From Streptomyces laurentii (GTDB lineage: Bacteria; Actinomycetota; Actinomycetes; Streptomycetales; Streptomycetaceae): a stretch of DNA of 64,000 nt. The stretch covers positions 992,001 to 1,056,000 of the forward strand of contig AP017424.1 in the NCBI GenBank assembly GCA_002355495.1. The letters are read 5' to 3'. The position numbers and the translations under genes were made by a program. The notes under the pieces were generated by a model, which worked only from the letters and a program-made list of their open reading frames with translations, did not search any database and was not told the DNA's origin. Each line of letters opens with the position of its first letter. The first letter of the stretch is position 1. Shown one piece after another: positions 24,219 through 33,348 of the stretch.

Positions 24219-25637
24219 TCAGAGCACGCCCAGCGACTCCAGTGCGCGGCGCTGGGAGGGGGTCGGTTTGGCGGGCCAGTAGAGGTAGCAGACCCCGCCC
24301 GAACCGCTTCTGACCTTGCCATTCGCGTCGTACCGCTTCGTCCGCAGCCAGATGTTCTCCCACTCGCGGCGCCGGTAGACGCGGCGGACGGCCACGTCGC
24401 TGGGCGAGGCCGGGTCGTTGGCGATCACGTCGCCGTCGGCGGTGAAGCCGATGACCGTCATCAGGTGGCCCGAGGTGCCGTAACCCGCGCCGGTCAGCTC
24501 CGCCTTGAGGAAGGACTGGGAGGTGATGACCGGGACGCCGGCCCGGATCAGGGTCTCCACGTCGGTGAGCGAGCGCAGCCGGGTCACCACCGCGTTCATG
24601 TCGGTGTACGAGGCGGCGTAGGCGGCGTTGAAGGGCCAGTTACCGCAGCCCTCGTACTGGTGGTCGTAGGTGAACCGGGCGGCATGGCAGACCTGGGGGT
24701 CGGCGTACTCCGGGTTGACCCAGGCCAGGTCCTCGGCGGTGGGGCGGCGGTCCCAGTACTCGATGATCATCTGCGAGGAGGTGGGGCTGCACCAGGCCTC
24801 GCCCCCGTTGTCGTACTCCGGGTACTGGCCGACGTGGATGTTCTGCGAGTAGCGCGGCACGGTCAGTTCGCGGTCGAGACCGGGCGTGGACGCGGGCACC
24901 GTGAACCGGTCGGGGACGTCCGAGGCCATCGCGCCGATCCGCCACACCGTCGGCGTGAGGGTGGTGCCGGGCGTGCGGTAGAGGGTGAGCCGCAGCCGGT
25001 ACGAGACGAGCCGCAGCCCGCTCGCCGGGTCGTCGACCGAGAAGGTGTCCGTCCAGATCGACGCCTTGCCGTCGGTCTGGTCGTCGACCGAGGTACGCCG
25101 GATGTCGGTGTCGCCCGCGGCCCAGCGGCCCATCACGAACCAGGGCGTCTCGGTACCGTCGCCGTACGTGCCGCGCAGCTCCACCTGGAGCCAGGTGCCG
25201 GCCGGGGTGTCGGCGTTCCAGGAGGCGACGAGCTCGGTGGCCGGGACGGTGGAGGTGTGGCGGGGCGAGGTCCAGCTCGCGTACTCCCAGCCGCTCGTCC
25301 GCCCGGTGTGCGGGTCGGTGTACTCGGTGGTGCCCGCCGGGGTGCCGATGACGAGACCGGGGCGGCGGCCGGAGACGGCGCGGGTGCCGGCGGGCGTGCC
25401 GCAGCGCCAGTCGGTGTACGTGTGCCAGAAGCGGTTGTCGACGGCTCCGGCCGCCGGCGGGGCCTGGCCGGCCGTCGTCGTGACGGCCTCGTCGCCGCAG
25501 GTGTCGCCCCCGGCGCCGCACGGTGCGGCAGCGGCGGCGGAGGCGGGGATGGTGCTCGCGGCGGTGGCCGCGACCGTGCCGGCGGCCGTCGCGAGGGCGG
25601 CGGCGAGGACGGTTCTGCGCGGGGTGGCAGGGGGCAT
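24219..25637 (-). CDS. Secreted C39-type cysteine peptidase-like protein
   Basis: A 472-residue secreted protein. The N-terminus TPRRTVLAAALATAAGTVAA resembles a Tat-type signal. A beta-rich region follows (about 60-250, with FWHTYTDWR and repeated WTS/WRIGAM segments). The peptidase C39-like domain (about 260-460) has the presumed catalytic Cys in GGEAWCSPTSSQMI (about 283), His in GTSGHLMTVIGF (about 391) and the third residue in VIANDPASP. The VPRYSQ entry motif of the C39_2 family is present. Substrate unknown; family members cleave peptides or act on cell-wall material. It ends at a shared terminator with the convergent nuclease gene. Confidence 0.82.
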   Translation of the reverse strand: MPPATPRRTVLAAALATAAGTVAATAASTIPASAAAAAPCGAGGDTCGDEAVTTTAGQAPPAAGAVDNRFWHTYTDWRCGTPAGTRAVSGRRPGLVIGTPAGTTEYTDPHTGRTSGWEYASWTSPRHTSTVPATELVASWNADTPAGTWLQVELRGTYGDGTETPWFVMGRWAAGDTDIRRTSVDDQTDGKASIWTDTFSVDDPASGLRLVSYRLRLTLYRTPGTTLTPTVWRIGAMASDVPDRFTVPASTPGLDRELTVPRYSQNIHVGQYPEYDNGGEAWCSPTSSQMIIEYWDRRPTAEDLAWVNPEYADPQVCHAARFTYDHQYEGCGNWPFNAAYAASYTDMNAVVTRLRSLTDVETLIRAGVPVITSQSFLKAELTGAGYGTSGHLMTVIGFTADGDVIANDPASPSDVAVRRVYRRREWENIWLRTKRYDANGKVRSGSGGVCYLYWPAKPTPSQRRALESLGVL

Positions 25638-25843
25638 GGGCGGTGACCCTCCAGTCGGTGGTGGCGAAGGGACGGGCTGCGGGCCCCACTATCGCGGCTC
25701 GCGGACGGCTTCTGCCAGCGATTCGACCGGCGCCGCGCGAGCAATATTGGTCTGTGCCACTGGCGGACCGGGCCGCGCTGACCTGCGGACGGACGCGCCG
25801 GGCCGCGGCGGGGCGCCGGGATCGACTCGCCTACCCTGGGGCC

Positions 25844-26500
25844 ATGGACGCTCTCGACCGCCTCGCCGCGGAACTCCTCCGGCTGCCGCCCTCCTGCGGT
25901 CCGGTGCGGCTGGTCGCGATCGACGGCCACGCGGGCTCCGGGAAGTCGACGCTCGCCGGGCGGCTCGCCACCGCACTCGACACCCTCCATACAGGCACCG
26001 CCACCGGGCCCGCGCCCGTGCTCCATCTCGACGACCTCGCCACCCACGACGAGCCCTTCGCGTGGACGGACCGGATGCTGCGCCAGGTGATCGGCCCGCT
26101 CTCCCGGGGCGAGTACGCGCACTACGCCCCGTACGACTGGGACCGGCGCCGCTTCGGCCCGCTCCGGCCGCTCCCGCCGGCACCCGTGGTCCTGGTGGAG
26201 GGCGTGGGGGCCGGGCGGCGGGTGCTGCGCCCGTATCTGGCGCGGCTGCTGTGGATGGAGCGCGGCCCCGAGGAGTCCTGGGTCCGCGGCCGGCACCGGG
26301 ACGGGCATGAGCTCGCCGATTTCTGGGACGGCTGGACCGTGGCGGAGACTCGCCATTTCACCGAGGACCCTTCACGGCCGTTCGCCGACGCCCTGGTACG
26401 GGAGTGCGGAGAGGGTTACGTGCGGCTGCCCGGGCCTTCTGTGGCAGCAGGCGCGCACCAGACCATCACGTACCGTGACGGCTCCCCGGCCGCAAACTGA
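25844..26500 (+). CDS. P-loop kinase of the uridine kinase-like family
   Basis: A 218-residue cytoplasmic nucleoside/nucleotide kinase-like protein. Walker A is intact in AIDGHAGSGKSTLAGRLA, the DLDD-like acceptor site appears as VLHLDDLA, and YDWDRRRFGP and VVLVEGVGAGRRVL match the uridine kinase/phosphoribulokinase superfamily. The substrate is not predictable. The ATG at 25844 lies 6 nt after TACCCT (25832-25837), so the transcript may be leaderless. Confidence 0.85.
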   Translation: MDALDRLAAELLRLPPSCGPVRLVAIDGHAGSGKSTLAGRLATALDTLHTGTATGPAPVLHLDDLATHDEPFAWTDRMLRQVIGPLSRGEYAHYAPYDWDRRRFGPLRPLPPAPVVLVEGVGAGRRVLRPYLARLLWMERGPEESWVRGRHRDGHELADFWDGWTVAETRHFTEDPSRPFADALVRECGEGYVRLPGPSVAAGAHQTITYRDGSPAAN

Positions 26501-26539
26501 GCCGGCCGGATTCCGCTTGCGCGAGTGCCTCAACTCGGC

Positions 26540-26569
26540 TTGACCCAAGGGGCGTACAGGTCTTACGTT
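26540..26569 (+). promoter_or_regulatory. Strong housekeeping-type promoter
   Basis: TTGACC (26540-26545), 18-nt spacer, TACGTT (26564-26569). It is one of the best -35/-10 pairs in the window. It fires into a short structured region rather than directly into a gene. Confidence 0.75.
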
Positions 26570-26574
26570 CTCAA

Positions 26575-26640
26575 TGTGCGGCTCTCCGGAGCCGCCGCGG
26601 ACGCGAAGCCCCCGGTTGTTCCCCCGTGATCGGGGGCTTC
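26575..26640 (+). ncRNA. Candidate short structured RNA or attenuator
   Basis: Starting about 6 nt after the -10, the transcript would form GCGGCTC-TCCG-GAGCCGC (26579-26596), a 7-bp stem capped by a UCCG tetraloop. A second hairpin follows: GAAGCCCCCG (26605-26614) pairing with CGGGGGCTTC (26631-26640). The second is terminator-like. It could be a free small RNA or a leader/attenuator for the AAA+ ATPase gene at 26840. Apart from this and the promoter, the 339-nt gap 26501-26839 has nothing recognisable. Confidence 0.55.
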
Positions 26641-26839
26641 GTTCCGCCTCCCGATCTCACCGTCCGTAATCATCGGTGAACCGGCCGCCGCCACGTCGGA
26701 ATCGAGCCGAACGGCCCCTGGCGGATCCCCCTGATCGAGGGGATCGCCTCCTTCTCCCTCTTCACACGCCCTCCACGCCGGTACGATGCCCCTCGGTGTG
26801 GTCAATTCCCGTCCACGTGAAGACGGTTGTGGGGGACCG

Positions 26840-28759
26840 ATGGATTTCGGCACACAGGGCGCGCATGCCCCCGCCGAACTCGCCTGGCTGCGCGGAGTCG
26901 ACGCTTACACCATGGGCGCGTATCCGCAGGCCGAGGAGGAGTTCCGGACGGCGGTACGCGTCGACCCCGGCATGGCGGACGGCTGGCTCGGCCTGCACGC
27001 GCTGCGGGTCGACACCACGACCGCCCTGCTGCGGATGTTCCGCCACCGGGAACGGTTCGGCGAACAGCGGGCACGGCACCGGCGGAACCTCAACTCCTGG
27101 TACTGGCTGGGCTGGTGGGTGCAGCCGGTCCTGGAGACCCCGCGCGACCTGCTGCTCGCGCACGCCTCGCACTGGCTCGACGGCCGCCATGTGGCCGAGC
27201 TGGACCGGGCGTTGGCGGGGCTGCCGCCGGTCGACACCGACTTACACGTGCGCTTCCTGCACGCCTGCCGGGCGTATCTCGTCAAGGACTGGGACCAGTT
27301 GGTCCGGCACACCGAGCCGCTGGTGGACGATCCCTTCCTCGGCATCGAGGCGGGCCTGTTCGGTGGCATGGCCCGGGTCCGCCTGGAGATGTACGGGCAG
27401 GCCGAGCCGATGCTGGCGGCCGCGCTCATGCGCTGCCGCAGCGAACAGCCACAGCGCAAGGAGCTCCGCTACTGGCTGGCCCGGGCACACGAGGGCACCG
27501 GCCGGACGGCCGCCGCGCTCCCCCTCTACCGGGCCGTGCACCGGATCGACCCGGCCTTCATGGACACCACGGCACGGCTCGCCGCGATCGCCGAGTACGA
27601 CGGTTTCGAGGGGCCGGACGATCCCGGGCTGAGCGCGCCCCTGTACGGCGGGATCGGCCAGGACATACCGGCCGCCGTCGACACGGAGGCGGTGGCCGGG
27701 TTCGACCCGGAGGTGCCGGCCGGGGACGGGCTGCTGGTCAGCACCGAGGCCGTGCCCCCGTTCGTGCCGTCCGTTCCGCCGGAACCGCCGGAGCCCCCGG
27801 AGTTCGTCCGGCAGAAGGCGGCGGTGCCCCGCCAGCCGGTGCCGCCCCGCTTCCCCGCGAGCCCGACCGACCCGGAGCTGCTCGCGGACGCGCTGGAGCA
27901 GTTGGAGCGGATGGTCGGCATGGAGCCGGTCAAGCGGCAGGTGAAGGCGCTGTCGGCGCAGCTGGAGATGGCCCGGCTGCGCGCCGGGCAGGGGCTGCCC
28001 GTCCAGCCACCGAAGCGGCACTTCGTCTTCTCGGGCCCGTCCGGCACCGGCAAGACCACCGTCGCCCGCATCCTCGGCCGGGTGTTCTACGCGCTCGGGC
28101 TGCTCGGCGGCGACCACCTCGTGGAGGCCCAGCGCGCCGATCTGGTCGGCGAGTACCTGGGCCAGACCGCCGTGAAGGCGAACGAACTGATCGACTCGGC
28201 GATCGGCGGGGTGCTGTTCGTCGACGAGGCGTACGCGCTCTCCAACACCGGCTACAGCAAGGGCGACGCGTACGGCGACGAGGCGCTCCAGGTGCTGCTC
28301 AAGCGCGCCGAGGACAACCGCGACCATCTGGTGGTGATCCTGGCCGGCTACCCCGAGGGCATGGACCGGCTGCTGGCCGCCAACCCCGGGCTCTCCTCGC
28401 GCTTCACGACCCGGGTCGACTTCCCCTCGTACCGCCCGCTCGAACTCACCGAGATCGGCCGGGTGCTCGCGGCGGCCAACGGCGACGGCTGGGACGAGGA
28501 GGCGCTGGACGAGCTGCGCTCGATCAGCGGGCACGTGGTCGAGCAGGGCTGGATCGACGAGCTGGGCAACGGGCGGTTCCTGCGCACCCTGTACGAGAAG
28601 TCCTGCGCGTACCGCGATCTGCGGCTGTCCGGCTTCGCCCGCACCCCGTCCCGCGAGGATCTGGCGACGCTGCGGCTGCCCGATCTGATGCAGGCGTACG
28701 GCGAGGTCCTGTCGGGCCGCGGCCCGACGGCCCGGGGCCCACAGGAACCGGGCCTCTGA
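26840..28759 (+). CDS. EccA/CbbX-like AAA+ ATPase with N-terminal TPR region
   Basis: A 639-residue protein with EccA architecture: an N-terminal alpha-solenoid of TPR type (about 10-265), a Pro-rich linker (about 300-350), and a CbbX-type AAA+ domain. Walker A is GPSGTGKT (399-406, Lys405) and Walker B is VLFVDEAYAL (Asp462, Glu463). YGDEALQVLLKRAEDNRDHL and the SSRF arginine-finger region follow. EccA proteins are cytoplasmic ATPases of type VII secretion, but no other ESX gene lies nearby, so this copy is an orphan or serves another assembly. Leu135 is encoded by TTA (27242-27244), implying dependence on the bldA tRNA. The start is ATG 26840 with a GGGGG-rich site. Confidence 0.85.
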   Translation: MDFGTQGAHAPAELAWLRGVDAYTMGAYPQAEEEFRTAVRVDPGMADGWLGLHALRVDTTTALLRMFRHRERFGEQRARHRRNLNSWYWLGWWVQPVLETPRDLLLAHASHWLDGRHVAELDRALAGLPPVDTDLHVRFLHACRAYLVKDWDQLVRHTEPLVDDPFLGIEAGLFGGMARVRLEMYGQAEPMLAAALMRCRSEQPQRKELRYWLARAHEGTGRTAAALPLYRAVHRIDPAFMDTTARLAAIAEYDGFEGPDDPGLSAPLYGGIGQDIPAAVDTEAVAGFDPEVPAGDGLLVSTEAVPPFVPSVPPEPPEPPEFVRQKAAVPRQPVPPRFPASPTDPELLADALEQLERMVGMEPVKRQVKALSAQLEMARLRAGQGLPVQPPKRHFVFSGPSGTGKTTVARILGRVFYALGLLGGDHLVEAQRADLVGEYLGQTAVKANELIDSAIGGVLFVDEAYALSNTGYSKGDAYGDEALQVLLKRAEDNRDHLVVILAGYPEGMDRLLAANPGLSSRFTTRVDFPSYRPLELTEIGRVLAAANGDGWDEEALDELRSISGHVVEQGWIDELGNGRFLRTLYEKSCAYRDLRLSGFARTPSREDLATLRLPDLMQAYGEVLSGRGPTARGPQEPGL

Positions 28760-28785
28760 GTCCCGTACGGCTCCCCCGGATGTAC

Positions 28786-28821
28786 GGGAGCCGCCCGGGA
28801 TCCAGGTCCCGGGCGGCTCCC
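28786..28821 (+). terminator. Hairpin terminator
   Basis: A 15-bp stem (28786-28800 with 28807-28821) has a 6-nt loop. Its left arm can alternatively pair with CGGCTCCC at about 28768-28775, so two hairpins compete. Confidence 0.8.
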
Positions 28822-28840
28822 GCTGACGACGGGCGTCGGC

Positions 28841-29917
28841 TCAGCTCGCCAGGGCCTGCGCCGTCCGCGGGTCCGGGTGCGACGCGGGCGCCACGACCCG
28901 GTGGGCGGGGTCGCGGACCTCGCCGACCAGCATCTCCAGGACGTCCTCCAGGGCGACCAGGCCGAGCACCCGGCCGGAGGCGTCCGCGACCTGCGCGAGG
29001 TGCGTGGCGGCCCGGCGCATCACGGTGAGCGCGTCGTCCAGCGGCAGCTCCGGCCGGAGCGTGGCCAGCGGGCGCCACACCTGCTGGGGCAGCGCGCGCT
29101 CCCGGTCCTCCAGGTCGAGGACGTCCTTCACGTGCACGAAGCCCATGAGGGTGCCCCGGCCCTCGGCGCGCACCGGGAAGCGGGAGTAGCCGGTCCGTAC
29201 GGTCAGCTCCTCGATCTCGCGCGGGGTGGCCGACGGGGAGACCGTGACGAGCGCGGCCGCCGGTATGAGGACGTCCGTGACCGGGCGGGTGCCCAGTTCC
29301 AGGGCGTCCTCCAGACGCTCCTGCTCGGCCGGGTCGAGCAGTCCGGCCTGGCCGGCGTCCTCGACGAGCCGGCCGAGCTGCGTGCTGGTGAAGACGGCCT
29401 CCACCTCGTCCTTCGGCTCGACCTTGAAGGCCCGCAGGACCAGCGCGGCGCAGGCGCCGAGGGCGGCGGTGACGGGCCGGCAGACCCGGGCGAAGGCGAC
29501 CAGGCCGGGGCCGAGGAGCAGGGCGGTGCGCTCGGGGTCGGCCATGGCCAGGTTCTTCGGCACCATCTCACCGATGACCAGGTGCAGGACGACCACCACG
29601 GCCAGCGCGATCACATAGCCGAGGGGGTGGATCAGGCCCTCGGGGACGTGGACGGCGTGGAAGACGGGTTCGAGCAGCCGGGCCACGGTCGGCTCGGCGA
29701 CCGCGCCGAGCGTCAGGGAGGCGACGGTGATACCGAACTGGGCGGCGGCCATCATCTGCGGCAGGTGCTCCAGGCCGTGGAGGACCTGGCGGGCGCGGGC
29801 GCCGCCGAGCGGTTCGATCTGGCTGCGGCGGACGGAGACGAGCGCGAACTCGGCGCCGACGAAGAAGCCGTTGGCGAGGACCAGCAGGACGGCGAAGAGC
29901 AGGGGCAGGAGACTCAT
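28841..29917 (-). CDS. Hemolysin C/CorC-type CBS-domain membrane transporter
   Basis: A 358-residue CNNM/CorC-family protein: an N-terminal DUF21 membrane domain with about four helices (LFAVLLVLANGFFVGAEFAL, IALAVVVVLHLVIGEMVPKN) and a cytoplasmic CBS pair (about 200-325, FPVRAEGRGTLMGFVHVKDV and LGLVALEDVLEMLVGEVRD). The C-terminal CorC_HlyC domain of its partner is missing here. The family is linked to Mg2+/Co2+ efflux. The ATG overlaps the upstream gene's stop as ATGA, indicating translational coupling. Confidence 0.88.
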   Translation of the reverse strand: MSLLPLLFAVLLVLANGFFVGAEFALVSVRRSQIEPLGGARARQVLHGLEHLPQMMAAAQFGITVASLTLGAVAEPTVARLLEPVFHAVHVPEGLIHPLGYVIALAVVVVLHLVIGEMVPKNLAMADPERTALLLGPGLVAFARVCRPVTAALGACAALVLRAFKVEPKDEVEAVFTSTQLGRLVEDAGQAGLLDPAEQERLEDALELGTRPVTDVLIPAAALVTVSPSATPREIEELTVRTGYSRFPVRAEGRGTLMGFVHVKDVLDLEDRERALPQQVWRPLATLRPELPLDDALTVMRRAATHLAQVADASGRVLGLVALEDVLEMLVGEVRDPAHRVVAPASHPDPRTAQALAS

Positions 29918-31254
29918 CGGACCGCCTCCGCGGCGACGGGCACCGGGGCGATGCGCATGAGGCGCACGCGTTCGGCGCGGTAGCGGTCGACCTGGCGGAC
30001 CGAGAGCCGCCAGCCGGGCAGCTCGGCGCGGTCGCCGGGGGCGGGGATGCGGCCGAGCAGGTCGGCGACGAGCCCGGCGACCGTCTCGTACGGGCCGTCG
30101 GGCACGTCGAGTCCTATCCGGCGCAGGGTGTGCACCCGGCAGGAGCCGTCGGCCTCCCAGATCTGGGAGCCGTCGTCGGTGGGCACGGGCGCGAGCTCGG
30201 GCCGCGCGTCGGCGGCGGTGTCGTGCTCGTCGCGGACCTCGCCGACGAGTTCCTCGACGATGTCCTCCAGGGTGACGACGCCGGCGGTGCCGCCGTACTC
30301 GTCGACGACGACCGCGATGGGCTGCTCGCGGCGGAGCCGTTCGAGCAGGGCCTGGACGGGCAGCGACTCGGGGACGAGCAGCGGCGGGACGGCGATCCGG
30401 CCGACCGGGACCCGGTGCCGCTCCTTCGGTACGACCGCGAGGGCGTCCTTGAGGTGGACCATGCCGACGATCTCGTCGATCCGCTCGCGGTAGACCGGGA
30501 AGCGGGACAGACCGGTGGCCCGGGTGAGGTTGAGCACGTCGGCCGCGGTCGCGTCGGACTGCAGGGCGCTCACCTTCACGCGCGGGGTCATGACCTGGTC
30601 GGCGGTGAGGCCGCCGAGGGTCAGGGTCCGGACGAAGAGGTCGGCGGTGTCCTGTTCGAGGGCGCCGGCCTGGGCCGAGTGGCGGGCGAGGGAGACCAGC
30701 TCCCGCGGGGTGCGGACCGAGTCGAGCTCGTCGGCCGGTTCGACGCCGAAGAGCCGGACGAGCCGGTTGGCCACGGTGTTCAGCGCGGAGATCACCGGAC
30801 GGAACAGGCTGGAGAAGACGTGTTGCGGGCCGGCGACGAAGCGCGCGACCTGCAGCGGCCGGGAGACCGCCCAGTTCTTCGGCACGAGTTCGCCGACGAC
30901 CATCTGTACGGCGGAGGCGAGCAGCATGCCGATCAGGACGGCGATGCCGGAGACGGCGCCGTCCGGGAGGCCGGTGGCGCTCAGCGGTCCGTCGAGCAGC
31001 CCGGCGATCGCGGGCTCGGCGAGCATGCCGGTGACGAGCGAGGTGATGGTGATGCCGAGCTGGGTGCCGGAAAGCTGGAAGGACAGCTCGCGCAGCGCCG
31101 TGACGACGGTGCGGGCGCGGCGGTCGCCTTCGGCGGCGGCGCGCTCTGCGTCCGCCCGTTCCACGGTGACGAGGCCGAACTCGGCGGCCACGAAGAAGCC
31201 GTTGGCGAGGATCAGGAGGAAAGCTGCGAGGAGCAGCAGGAGAGAGACGATCAT
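29914..31254 (-). CDS. Hemolysin C/CorC-type CBS-domain membrane transporter
   Basis: A 446-residue full-length CNNM/CorC protein: DUF21 membrane domain (ILANGFFVAAEFGLVTVERA, VGELVPKNWAVSRP), CBS pair (VMTPRVKVSALQSD, GTAGVVTLEDIVEELVGEV) and C-terminal CorC_HlyC domain (about 350-430). It probably acts as a divalent-cation exporter or regulator at the membrane. It forms a two-gene operon with the shorter paralogue, overlapping by 4 nt. The two may work as a heteromer, as paired genes of this family are common in Actinobacteria. Confidence 0.9.
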   Translation of the reverse strand: MIVSLLLLLAAFLLILANGFFVAAEFGLVTVERADAERAAAEGDRRARTVVTALRELSFQLSGTQLGITITSLVTGMLAEPAIAGLLDGPLSATGLPDGAVSGIAVLIGMLLASAVQMVVGELVPKNWAVSRPLQVARFVAGPQHVFSSLFRPVISALNTVANRLVRLFGVEPADELDSVRTPRELVSLARHSAQAGALEQDTADLFVRTLTLGGLTADQVMTPRVKVSALQSDATAADVLNLTRATGLSRFPVYRERIDEIVGMVHLKDALAVVPKERHRVPVGRIAVPPLLVPESLPVQALLERLRREQPIAVVVDEYGGTAGVVTLEDIVEELVGEVRDEHDTAADARPELAPVPTDDGSQIWEADGSCRVHTLRRIGLDVPDGPYETVAGLVADLLGRIPAPGDRAELPGWRLSVRQVDRYRAERVRLMRIAPVPVAAEAVR

Positions 31255-31569
31255 GCCGCCGCCTCGGACGAGGGGGCGGCGCAGGTACTACCGGACGATC
31301 CGTCCATTGCCGGAGGGAGTCACTCCTCGGGTCGAAGGTCTGCCTCGCGGGCCGCCGGCGGGCGGCCCTGCACACGCGAGACGGTGGCGCCGCTCGGCAC
31401 CACCGCCATCAAGAGTAGTCACGTGCGGGCCGTCCCGGGCAGGGGGTCGGCCCCGGATGGGGGACGGATCAGGGTCCGGTACGGGGTCGGCTCGGGGTCT
31501 CCCCCGGTCCGCGCGCCCCCTCGTCGGCCCCTGTGCGCGCCTCCGACCGCCCCGGGTCCCGAGGCCGGA
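31255..31569. other. 315-nt intergenic region
   Basis: It lies between the CBS-transporter operon start (31254) and the end of the PH-domain gene (31570), all on the minus strand. No gene, strong hairpin or consensus promoter is evident. TAGTAC near 31287 on the minus strand is a weak -10 candidate for the transporter operon. The rest is GC-rich, with scattered CGGGGTC repeats around 31470-31500. Confidence 0.4.
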
Positions 31570-32022
31570 TCAGGCGCCTTCGCGCCCGGTGCCCCGGCTG
31601 TCGGCGAGGGCCCGCAGAGCCCTCGCGTCCTCTATGGCCCGGCCCTTGGCGATGCCGGGCTGGATGCCGAGCACCGGCAGGCTGGTGCCGTCGCTCAGGT
31701 CGAGGAACACCCACGGGTCGCCGGGGCGCAGGTTGACCCGCAGGATCTCGGCCCAGGCGAGCCGGCGGACCCGGGTGATGTTCACCACGGTCACGCCGTC
31801 GTCGTCGGCGACGACCTTGGGACGGCTGAGCATGACCAGGACACCCGCGAAGAGTGCGGCGACGAACACGAAGCTCATCCGCTCCCCCGGCGACAGCGAA
31901 TCCAGCATCAGGCCGACGGCGCTGATGACGACGAACATCGCCACCCCACTCGTCAGCAGGACGACCCGGGTGCGGGCCGGCCGGAAGGTGACCGGAAGGG
32001 CGGGTGCGCTGGTGTCGGACAT
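31570..32022 (-). CDS. PH-domain membrane protein
   Basis: A 150-residue protein with two hydrophobic helices (about 20-62: VVLLTSGVAMFVVISAVGLM and MSFVFVAALFAGVLVML) followed by a bacterial PH-like domain (DGVTVVNITRVRRLAWAEILRVNL and WVFLDLSDG). Proteins of this type are conserved in Streptomyces next to hisG; function unknown. It is the last gene of the rib-his run, 81 nt after hisG. Confidence 0.8.
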   Translation of the reverse strand: MSDTSAPALPVTFRPARTRVVLLTSGVAMFVVISAVGLMLDSLSPGERMSFVFVAALFAGVLVMLSRPKVVADDDGVTVVNITRVRRLAWAEILRVNLRPGDPWVFLDLSDGTSLPVLGIQPGIAKGRAIEDARALRALADSRGTGREGA

Positions 32023-32103
32023 GCGGGTGTTCCGGCTTTCGGTACGGGGTGGCGTGAGGACGTCGGCGTGAAGTCGTCGGCGCGGGGTGGCCCCCGGCGC
32101 GGC

Positions 32104-32952
32104 TCAGAGCCGGCAGGCGTGGATGGCCGTGGTGAGGATGGCGCGGGCGCCCAGCTCGTACAGGTCGTCCATGACCTTCTGCGCCTCGCGGGACGGCACC
32201 ATCGCGCGGACGGCGACCCAGCCCTCGTTGTGCAGCGGGGAGACGGTCGGGGACTCCAGGCCGGGGGTGAGGGCGACGGCCTGCTCCAGGTGCTCGGCGC
32301 GGCAGTCGTAGTCCATCATCACGTAGCTGCGGGCGACCAGGACGCCCTGGAGGCGGCGCAGGAACTGCTGCACCTTGGGGTCGTCGGTGGGGGCGCCGGC
32401 GCGGCGGACGACGACGGCCTCGGAGGTGAGGATCGGCTCGCCGATGACCTCCAGGCCGGCGTTGCGCAGGCTCGTGCCGGTCTCGACGACGTCCGCGATG
32501 ATCTGGGCGACACCCAGCTGGATCGCGGTCTCGACCGCGCCGTCGAGGTGGACGACGGCAGCGTCGATGCCCTGTTCGGCGAGGTGCTTGCCGACGATGC
32601 CCTCGTAGGAGGTCGCGATCGTCATGCCGTGGAAGTCCTTGGGACCGGTCGCGGTGCCCGGGCGGGTGGCGTAGCGGAAGGTGGAGCGGCCGAAGTTCAG
32701 CGGCAGGATCTCCTCGGCGTTGGCTCCGGAGTCCAGGAGCAGGTCGCGGCCGGTGATGCCGATGTCGAGCCGGCCGGACGCCACGTAGATCGCGATGTCC
32801 TTGGGGCGGAGGTAGAAGAACTCCACCTCGTTGTCGGGGTCGACGGTGACGAGTTCCTTGGACTCCTTGCGCTGCCGGTAGCCCGCCTCATGGAGCATCT
32901 CCATCGCAGGTCCGGAGAGGGAACCCTTGTTGGGGACGGCGATGCGCAGCAT
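32104..32952 (-). CDS. hisG: ATP phosphoribosyltransferase (long form)
   Basis: A 282-residue HisG, the first enzyme of histidine biosynthesis, joining ATP and PRPP. It begins MLRIAVPNKGSLSGPAMEML, and the PRPP-binding region with ADVVETGTSLRNAGLEVI is clear. The length and the C-terminal domain (about 205-282, ending YELGARAILTTAIHACRL) show the long, histidine-inhibited form that needs no HisZ. It lies 89 nt after hisE in the same direction and probably shares its transcript. Confidence 0.96.
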   Translation of the reverse strand: MLRIAVPNKGSLSGPAMEMLHEAGYRQRKESKELVTVDPDNEVEFFYLRPKDIAIYVASGRLDIGITGRDLLLDSGANAEEILPLNFGRSTFRYATRPGTATGPKDFHGMTIATSYEGIVGKHLAEQGIDAAVVHLDGAVETAIQLGVAQIIADVVETGTSLRNAGLEVIGEPILTSEAVVVRRAGAPTDDPKVQQFLRRLQGVLVARSYVMMDYDCRAEHLEQAVALTPGLESPTVSPLHNEGWVAVRAMVPSREAQKVMDDLYELGARAILTTAIHACRL

Positions 32953-33041
32953 GGGGTGGGCTTCCTTTGCCTCAGAGGTCGTACGTCGTGCGGGGTGGGG
33001 TGGTTCCGGTCCGGCGGCCCCTTCGGGGAGGGGCGGCGGGA

Positions 33042-33314
33042 TCAGAGATGGGCGTAGACGTCGTCGAGCGAGATCCCGCGGGCGACCATCATCACCTGGA
33101 CGTGGTACAGCAGCTGCGAGATCTCCTCGGCGGCGGCTTCGTTGCCCTCGTACTCGGCGGCCATCCAGACCTCGGCGGCCTCCTCGACGACCTTCTTGCC
33201 GATGGCGTGGACGCCCTTGCCGACCAGTTCCGCGGTACGGGAGGTCGCCGGGTCGCCGGTCTCGGCCTTGCTCTTGAGCTCGGTGAAGAGCTCTTCGAAG
33301 GTTTTGTTCGCCAT
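33042..33314 (-). CDS. hisE: Phosphoribosyl-ATP pyrophosphatase
   Basis: A 90-residue MazG-fold enzyme hydrolysing phosphoribosyl-ATP to phosphoribosyl-AMP, the second step of histidine synthesis. The acidic metal-binding helix [20 protein letters not shown] and the [18 protein letters not shown] helix are diagnostic. It is a stand-alone HisE rather than a HisIE fusion. It starts 34 nt after ribH and directly precedes hisG. Confidence 0.96.
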   Translation of the reverse strand: MANKTFEELFTELKSKAETGDPATSRTAELVGKGVHAIGKKVVEEAAEVWMAAEYEGNEAAAEEISQLLYHVQVMMVARGISLDDVYAHL

Positions 33315-33348
33315 GATGTCCTAAGGGTACGGGGTACGACGGCGCGCC

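Noticed and set aside
26605-26640. 6C RNA family member
   Set aside because: The hairpin region has two runs of C, but each is only five long and the known family expects at least six; I could not align it confidently, so it is listed only as a candidate RNA.
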